A program made the position numbers and the translations under genes. DNA of 64,000 nt from the NCBI GenBank assembly GCA_030765065.1, contig CM060983.1:52946067-53010066 (forward strand). The letters are read 5' to 3'. The notes beneath the pieces were generated by a model, which had not been told where the DNA came from, did not search any database, and worked only from the letters and a program-made list of their open reading frames with translations. Of this stretch, positions 57,500 to 64,000 are shown piece after piece. Origin of the DNA: Deroplatys truncata (taxonomy: Eukaryota > Arthropoda > Insecta > Mantodea > Mantidae). The number at the start of each line of letters is the position of its first letter. Within the stretch, counting starts at the first letter, position 1.

Positions 57500-57658
57500 G
57501 ACCTTGTAGCTTAATCGGTAGAGCACCTGCCTGCTGTATAAGGGATCCCGGTATTCGATTCCCGGCTGGAGGGTGGGAATTTTTCTCTAGTCAAGATTAT
57601 TCCCTGTCATCCCCGGAGTCTGGAAGTATGAATGAGAGAGAGAGAGAGAGAGAGAGAG
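57500..57658 (+). repeat. tRNA-headed SINE with (GA)n tail
   Basis: GTAGCTTAATCGGTAGAGCA is a good D-arm/A box, and TATTCGATTCCCGG a fair B box. The acceptor ends do not pair (GACCTTG against CTGGAGG), and about 60 bases of body lead to a (GA)n tail at 57629-57658. A worn relative is at 38566. Confidence 0.7.
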
Positions 57659-57815
57659 TGATCTAATGAACAAAACCCAAAGTTTACCAGAAATCCAAAT
57701 CCAAGACAAGCAAATACGAATTAACACCATTGCTTACAGGCAATAATGTTCCAAAGGAAAAACTAAAGATAACACCATTACACATAGAGACAGGGTATAA
57801 ATGGAACTTAAAAAA

Positions 57816-58661
57816 TCTGATGTGTTACACTCACATGACTTTCTCTACTCTTGTACAAACTATTTTTACAAACGCTTATTCTCCACCTACTTCATGTTAA
57901 TCGAGATAAACATTTGCAGACTCTATCTTATTGCTAATTTTCTTGTAGATGTAAGAGGAATAAGGTAGTATTTAAGCGATAGTCAAATGTTTTAAGAGTT
58001 GGTTGATATGTGGCGCATTCCATTCTCTTTGCATGTCCAGGACATAAAACAAATTGATAACGAATTTGAGAAAAAGTATAAGTATTGGAAAATCTAAGGG
58101 AATAACAAGCAATATCTGGAAAATGATTCGCTCAACAAAAAAATGTATACGACATAAATTGTGTATTTCAACGCGATCTACATTTTTTGTGTAGTAAAAT
58201 TTTCTCTATCTCTTATGGTTTACCAGTTATGCAAAAGTCGTTCGCAATGAAGAATACTTTTGGAGACATTCCCAGAAAATTCAAGATATACATTTTATTT
58301 GTCATGAAAGTATCCTAAATATATGATATTTTAATCAAATTCGTTAGAGCCATTTTTGAGAAAATACAAATTTTCGAAAAATGTTCCATGTAAAGGGTAA
58401 TCTGGGGTGGGGAGATTTTCTTGAAAACCTTCGTGTCGCATCTCTGGAAGATACTGAACCTAAATACCAAGTTTGGTGTTTATCCGACAGTTCGTTTCTG
58501 AGTTATGCTGTTCACAGACACACACATGGGCATGTTTCCAAAAATGCCTTTTTTGTATTTAGGGGGTCTCAAAACATGTATTTCCGGTGAAATCTCGGTA
58601 TCGAATTTTTGGGTGGAATGCAATACTTCCCTACTTGCTATACGTAGTAGAGAAAGTAAAA
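57816..58661 (+). repeat. AT1 full copy, subtype a
   Basis: Starts TCTGATGTGTTACACTCACA and ends CGTAGTAGAGAAAGTAAAAA. TAAAAAA is present on both sides, either a target duplication or a chance result of insertion in an A run. Confidence 0.88.
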
Positions 58662-59011
58662 AAGATCTTGTTACCACGAATACACAATGATCCGTATGTT
58701 GTAGTTAAGACCTATTTAGTTTGAAATCATTCCTAGGTAAAACTATATCGTGAATAAGTAACGTGAAAGAAGAATCACTTTTTAATATGCATACTTCAAA
58801 TTCATAACGAATATAATATGTGAATTTTTCATGGAAGGGAAAAGTCGTATGAGCGTTCACATCAGATATTTTATTTTACTTTTATTCCATTTATTTGCCA
58901 CCTTGAACATCTAGGATAACTCGACGACTTAACTATGTATAGTTTTGGTGTTTTTGCAACTTTTGGTTTCTTTTTAATTAAGGTTTTCACAGACAGGCAT
59001 ATAGACTTACA
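58662..59011. other. Unassigned spacer
   Basis: A/T-rich, with a short AT1-like TTTTTAATTAAGGTTTTCACAG near 58970. No other content is recognised. Confidence 0.35.
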
Positions 59012-60345
59012 CAGGATGATTTATGAAGAACTGACACATTTTTTTCTTTAATTATTCTGTTCGAAATTCACTCAATGCCCCAATTTTAGCACCAAATTAT
59101 GCAGAAGGTTCTGGAGTTTCGATTGCCTATCACTAGATGCGCAGATGTTCATGTTTTATTCGTAATTGTTAGTTTTATTGTCGGCAACTGTTTTTGAGAT
59201 TTTTTCTAGTCAACGTGAAAATGGAGTACACATTAAATGAATAACTCTTCCTTGTAAAGCAATATTTGAATTACGAATTTAATTACAGCTACTCAAAGGG
59301 CATACCAGAGAGAATTTGGTGTTCGGAATCCTCCCTAAAGAAACACGATGCTAGAACTGGTAAACAAATTGGAAACAACTGGATCGCTGGTGAGAGAAAA
59401 AGGCAAAACTCGTTCATCTAGGCTTCCCACGGTTGTTGTTGACGTAGGAACACGACTGGATCAGTCACCCAAAAAATCATTAAGACGTTTATCGCAGGAG
59501 ACAGGGTACAGCTACTCAATGTGTCAGAGAGCTGTGAAAAGTGCAAGCCTAAAGCCTGTGTATCAGTTACAGGAACCAGATAAGGATAGACGACTGAATT
59601 GTTATCGTTGGTTTTAGGCATTCGTTATGCAAAATCCTACCATATTGTCTATCACATGGTTCACAGTTGAAGCATGGTTCCATTTATCCGGTTATGTGAA
59701 CTCAAATAACTCACCCTATTGGGCCAGCGAAAATCCACATGTTATTCATGAAGCACCTATGCACCCGGTTAAAATCGGGCGCAATATCCACACAGAGAAT
59801 AGTGGGACCAATTTGTTTTTAAAACAATGTGAACACTGTAGAGTAGCGACAGATTTTCATGGAGCTTGTCGAGCAACTAGACGATGCAGAGCTGAGTCAA
59901 GGATATGTTCAGCAGGACGGCGCTACATACCATACATCAAATGAATCCATGACACTAATTGCAAGTTTCTTTGACGACCGGATAATTTCCAAGAACCTGT
60001 GGCCACCGAGACCTCCGGATTTGACATCGCCGGACTTCTTTCTATAGGGTTACTTAAAAGACAGGGTTTATGCCACACGTTCCCAGACATTAGAGGATCT
60101 GAAGCACAACATTACACGGGAGATTCAAGCTACTGACAACAGAGTGCTCCAACGAGTGGCTAGTAACATGGAACGACGTGTTGAGTTGTGCCTTATGCAG
60201 GATGGAGGACATTTTCAACATTTGCTATAGAGGTAAATAACCTCCCAAAATTCCTCTGCATTTCAGGAATAATAAGTTGCCGCTAGCATAACTCGTTTTG
60301 AAACAATTAAAGATATAAATTATCAGTTCTTCATAAATCACCTTG
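59012..60345 (+). mobile_element. Second DUF4817-like transposon
   Basis: The left end CAGGATGATTTATGAAGAAC and right end (complement) CAAGGTGATTTATGAAGAAC are the same terminal repeats as the 18.6-kb copy, each with one change. TA follows the right end. Overall it matches the first copy closely, in the same orientation. Confidence 0.85.
59218..60230 (+). pseudogene. DUF4817/DDE transposase, inactive
   Basis: The coding stretch is split into pieces at 59348-59617, 59627-59944 and 59859-60047, with a further piece to GGHFQHLL and stop at about 60228. The DUF4817-like N-terminal half (LVNKLETTGSL, SPKKSLRRLSQETG) is well kept. The first catalytic Asp is replaced: WFTVEAWFH has Val where the 18.6-kb copy has Asp. 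The second (QQDGATYHTS) and third (TSPDFF) are present, but the Trp after FFL is a stop codon. It is a different set of lesions from the first copy. Confidence 0.8.
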
Positions 60346-61117
60346 TATTCAGAGAATCTTTTCTATTATTTTTTCCATATTTATGCAATCTCTAAACACG
60401 CACTTCCAGTGAAATATGGATATTAATTTTGGGATCGAATGCAATACTTACATTGATAAGCAGCATGTAGTAATTTTGAATGATGAAAACAGCTGACCTG
60501 GAATTTTTTTCTGGAGTATTGTCGAGTGTTTTGAAACGAACGTCAGATTTATCGCAGATGCGAGAAACGCATATCTCTAAACAAAGGGAATGAATAATGA
60601 TTTGCGTGGGATGGCTGTCAGTGCAGCTTGCCGACAACTGACGCAGGTAAGCAACGTTTATATCTGGGCGAGGCAATTCCAAGAAGCTCAAACTTCCTCT
60701 GAAAATGTGTCGAAACATCTACAGCCAAATACATTCTGGGAGATAATCGCTGCATAAGGTTCTGATGTGTGTCATTTTTCCTCCTACTTTATGCTAATCG
60801 CCATAAACATGTACCTAGAAAGATTTTATTTTAGGTAATAGCGGACTTGTATTGCACGCGGAGACTTCTTTATGTCACGGGAATTATAAATCCTGCATCG
60901 TCTAGCATATTCTAGTTGGAATTTTTGATGCAGTTAAGCTGTCATCTTCCGTCGACAGAACTTTGAGAGCACGTTTAACTTTGCTGTGTCATTCCGGGCT
61001 TACACGTATGCTGACGGCTAATCTAATATATGCTAATGTTTTTGACCTTAATGATGACTATTATGATGACAACGGTAACCAAGAAAGCAAGTGACTTTCT
61101 TCTCCTTGTACTTTACT
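60346..61117. other. Mostly unassigned, with an AT1 3' scrap
   Basis: 60385-60455 resembles the AT1 3' end (TTCCAGTGAAATATGGATAT). The remaining about 660 bases, including a 108-codon minus-strand ORF at 60392-60718 without a known domain, are unassigned. Confidence 0.4.
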
Positions 61118-61660
61118 AAGCGGGACCCGGTTACGTCTGTGGGCCGCATTCGGGAGGTCATGGGTTCGATTCACATGGCCGACCTTCCTGATCCATGCGT
61201 TTTTTCGGGGGTTATCCCGGGTCGCCAGGTAAATCCTGGGAAGGGTTTTCACATCCCCCGAATTTCCTGTCCCTTCATTTCATCTCCATTCTCATTTCAC
61301 TTCATCTTTCATCCAGGTTTGGAAGTGTCGGCGATGGCGTTTCGGTGCAGTGTGGCAAGGGAAACGGATGCTCTTTGTGGTCTCTACGTCCCTCGGCTTT
61401 CGACTGGCTACCGGGGGTATCCAAAGCCCTTTGAGGGTTATTGGACCCCTTTGTGCGGGTTGGTGTCCCCGGTCTGCCTGTCCGTCTGCCGGGGAATCTC
61501 TGTCTGGAAACCTTAGGGTCCCTGCCATTCCCGTGCCGTCACTCCCGGTTCCGGCCGCCCGGTGTCTCCTCTCGCCTCATCTTTCCTCCCGAGGACGTCC
61601 CCTTGTGGGAGGTACAATACCCCCTATATGGATAAGTGCCGAGTCTCCTCCGTAGCCAAT
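61118..61660 (+). repeat. GC-rich tRNA-headed SINE, type II
   Basis: The head at 61118-61185 has a worn A box and the B box GGGTTCGATTC. TTTTTTCGGGGGTTATCCCGGG and a C/T-rich middle follow. The second half differs from type I and matches the reversed copy at 61.8 kb only in part. ORFs up to 141 codons here are shadows. Confidence 0.75.
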
Positions 61661-61824
61661 ACAATCCCGGCACTTTGGTATAGTCAATTGCCTAATAACA
61701 TAAATACATACGAATATATTTTGGAGAGAAATATCATAAGAATTACACAAGCAAAACTGAGTTCTTACTGCCAACCAAAATCCGGGTCGATATGCTATCT
61801 TTTCTCCTAAAAGGAGCTGTATGT

Positions 61825-62345
61825 ATGAAATATTTACAATTTAAACTCAGGACTAGAACTAGAACTAACTCTGGAGGAGGACGTGCACCTCGACCTCGGA
61901 GGGAGGGGTGAAGTGAGAGGAGACAGAGGGCAGCCGGCCCAGGAGACACGACACGACAGGGCAGAGGGCAGGGTCCCTCCTTCTACAGATTGAAACTCCG
62001 CGGATGGCAGGTGCTGCAACCGGCTTCCCTCCCCCTGAAGGCTTGCACATCCCCTTGGGGGGCCCGGGACTCGGAAACCATCCCCATTTCGGGGACGACG
62101 AATTACATAGAGCACCCTTTTCCCCTGCGATGTAGCGTCGAGACTCCCGCCGACACTTTCAACCCTGAAATGAGTATGTAGGTGAAATGGAGGGACAGGA
62201 AATTCGGGGGATGTAATGAACTTCCCAGCATTCGCCTAGCGACCCGGGGAAACCCCGAAAAAATCCATGGGTCAGGAACGTTGACCGCGGGAATCAAACC
62301 TCCCGAATGCGGGCCACAGACGTTACCGCCTGAGCAATTCCGCTG
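61825..62345 (-). repeat. GC-rich tRNA-headed SINE, type II
   Basis: The minus-strand head at 62345-62280 has TTGCTCAGGCGG and GGTTTGATTCCC. The body carries the same CCCCGGGTCG and CCCGAATTTCCTGTCCC motifs as the 61.1-kb copy. It faces that copy tail to tail. Short repeats of GTTCTA at the tail end (61855-61870). Confidence 0.75.
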
Positions 62346-62379
62346 ATATTTAATCTGCACAAAACATATTAGGATTAGT

Positions 62380-62895
62380 TACACGGTACCCCCCACCCCC
62401 CAAGCACTGAAGTACAGTACCGCACTTAGGCACTTTGTAACTGACGTGTCCCCTTGGAGAAAGGGATGAAGGGGAGACCCGAAAAGCGACCAGATCCGGA
62501 CGACAATGCGGGCTAGCAAGACGGGACACCTAACGATTCTAGAATGACTCAATCCTCCTGACGCCTGGGAATCGTCAACCCAAGGGTCCCGGGAACGAGT
62601 GCCCCAGGAAGGGTCATCAACTGGTCATCCCCAGGCCACGGAGAAATCTTTACACAGCGCAAACCCATCGATATGCCGCAAAGCACTAATCGCCGTCGCC
62701 TTGTTCTGCAACCCTGAAACATATGATGAAAGGGATGACAAGAAATGTTGGACAGGAAACTCGAGGAGAGGAACCACCGCAGCATTCGCCTACCGACCTG
62801 AGAAAACTACAAAAAACCGAAGATCAACGTGGCCGACCCATGGTAATTGAACCCGGAACCTTCAGAATGCGAGCCTCATACGTTACACTGAGCCA
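62380..62895 (-). repeat. GC-rich tRNA-headed SINE, type I
   Basis: The minus-strand head at 62895-62830 has ATGGCTCAGTGTAACG and the B box GGGTTCAATTACC. The body matches the 20.1-kb type I copy (GGCGAATGCTG, TTGCAGAACAAGGCGACGG). It lies about 40 bases from the type II copy, in the same orientation. Confidence 0.75.
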
Positions 62896-63738
62896 TATCA
62901 TCAATTTTGCACACATCTAAATTAACATTATAAAGAGAGAAAGTTTGTATGTGTGTAATCTCCAAAACCATTCAACCGATCTGCACAAATCTTTCACCAC
63001 TGATAACCCCACTTCGTTCTGATTAGCATGGATCTATAAAGCACCATCTAATTTTCATTTCATAAATCACTAAAAGAAAAAAGGATTTAGAAATCCTTGT
63101 ACTTGAATACAAAAACATTGGATTAAAGAGCATGCTGGAGAAGAACGCCTTGACTTTTAGTTGAGAATGCCACGGAGTAGAAAATCGCTGTTACCTCACA
63201 GAATATACATGTAAAATAAAACAAATGCAGCAGATATTTCTTTCCAAGGAATATACAGGCTGGACCATTTAAGATGAGACTGTACAATATCTCCAAAACC
63301 AAGCGTTTTAGAAAGAAATGTCTTGAATAAAAGTTGCTTGATATTAAGGGGGAAAATAAATGCTATTAGTCGTGTTTTGTTTGGAGAACGTTATATCGGT
63401 CATTTTAGGGTCAATTTAAATTTTTTAAACGGGAACCTACACTATGTATGTTGTTTTCTCATTAGAAAATGGTTTATAAAAAGTGTTTTTTTATTTTATG
63501 ATGAGGAATAAGCAAGCAAAATGAAAAATGTCGGTGCCCAATTACGAAACGTAACTTGACCCTGAAACGATCATCCATGGATGATCGAACCATTCATTGC
63601 GCTCTTCGTACACAGCCATTCAAAATTTTCGTTGTTATTTACGTTGATGTAAGAACAATTGCAAAGTGCTTTATACAAATGTTTAGTTTTTATTAGTGGG
63701 AAAACAACATAAAAAAGATAGGTTCCCATTTAAAAGCA
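62896..63738. other. Unassigned unique DNA
   Basis: A/T-rich. A palindrome-like ATCCATGGATGATCG is at about 63572-63586. The 62-codon ORF at 63323 has no domain. No repeat family match within the window. Confidence 0.35.
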
Positions 63739-64000
63739 TCTGATGTGTTGCACTCACATGACTTTATCGACTATTATACAAACTACTTTTACAAACACTT
63801 ATAATCCATATACTTCATGTTAATCGAGACATCGAGATGTTAATCTTATTGCTAATTTTCTTGTAGATGCAAGGGGAATATGGTAGGTTTTAAGCGATAG
63901 TCAAATCTTTTAAGAGCTGGTTGCTATTTGGCGCAATCCATTCTCTTTGTAGGTCCAGAACATAAAAAAAAGAAAACGAATAACGTATTCCCATTTGAGT
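63739..64000 (+). repeat. AT1 copy, subtype a, cut by the window end
   Basis: Starts TCTGATGTGTTGCACTCACA and is typical subtype a up to the last base (CCCATTTGAG). The rest lies beyond the window. Confidence 0.85.

Noticed and set aside
57500..57575. Functional tRNA gene
   Set aside because: A and B boxes are good, but the acceptor arms do not pair and the T stem is broken. A body and (GA)n tail follow, as in a SINE.
60392..60718. 108-codon minus-strand ORF as an exon
   Set aside because: Its C-terminal part reads through an AT1 3' scrap and no domain is seen. A CAGGTAAGC on the plus strand resembles a splice donor but has no supporting open frame.
61091..61655. Overlapping ORFs of 80-141 codons on both strands
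   Set aside because: They are shadows of the type II GC-rich SINE; five frames are open over the same stretch.
1..64000. CRISPR array or bacterial defence island
   Set aside because: Repeats are long, dispersed and of both orientations. There are no short regular repeats with unique spacers, no operons and no ribosome-binding-site pattern.

Overview
The window looks like nuclear DNA of an arthropod, most likely an insect. It is A/T-rich, contains mariner and other Tc1/mariner-superfamily transposons, tRNA-headed SINEs, fragments of LINEs with RNase H, and an insect-style LTR retrotransposon. I found no exon I can assign to a host gene, no bacterial-type operon, no CRISPR array and no functional tRNA or rRNA gene. 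The species cannot be fixed by eye. By hand tally, over 40% of the window is one previously unnamed interspersed repeat family, called AT1 here. Almost all long ORFs are shadows of repeats.

AT1 is about 0.83-0.98 kb and occurs in about 45 pieces on both strands. On its own strand it starts TCTGATGTGTTACAC, then ACTTTCTCTAC. It carries a short CA-rich microsatellite near its 3' end and finishes with a small hairpin, GTAGAGAAAGT and a run of A. The 11-base subterminal inverted repeat, 3' hairpin, microsatellite and preference for A/T runs recall non-autonomous Helentron (HINE) elements. Three subtypes are visible: a (about 0.84 kb), b (about 0.86 kb) and c (about 0.96 kb, with an internal foldback).

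Layout. 0-2.5 kb: broken AT1 copies with SINE insertions. 2.46-6.66 kb: a young LTR retrotransposon with near-identical LTRs, a primer-binding site and one 336-residue coiled-coil Gag-like ORF but no polymerase. 6.7-15.4 kb: AT1 copies and two SINE-B insertions. 15.4-16.4 kb: a mariner cut short at its 3' end. 18.1-20.7 kb: a LINE 3' end split by a DUF4817-like transposon, then a GC-rich SINE. 21.7-30.8 kb: AT1 arrays, some nested. 32.0-34.6 kb: a GC-rich SINE, a long trinucleotide array, and an LTR remnant with a perfect 44-base inverted repeat, inside an AT1 copy. 35-45 kb: AT1 copies between unrecognised unique DNA. 45.3-50.0 kb: a complete but frameshifted mariner inside a transposon relic, whose unoccupied inverted paralogue lies 4 kb away, plus two LINE fragments. 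53-57 kb: LINE and SINE pieces and an AT1 copy holding both a tRNA-type SINE and a solo LTR. 59.0-60.3 kb: a second DUF4817-like transposon. 61.1-62.9 kb: three GC-rich SINEs. The window ends inside an AT1 copy.

No genes here act together as a pathway. The interest lies in the layered history of mobile elements and in the structure of AT1.
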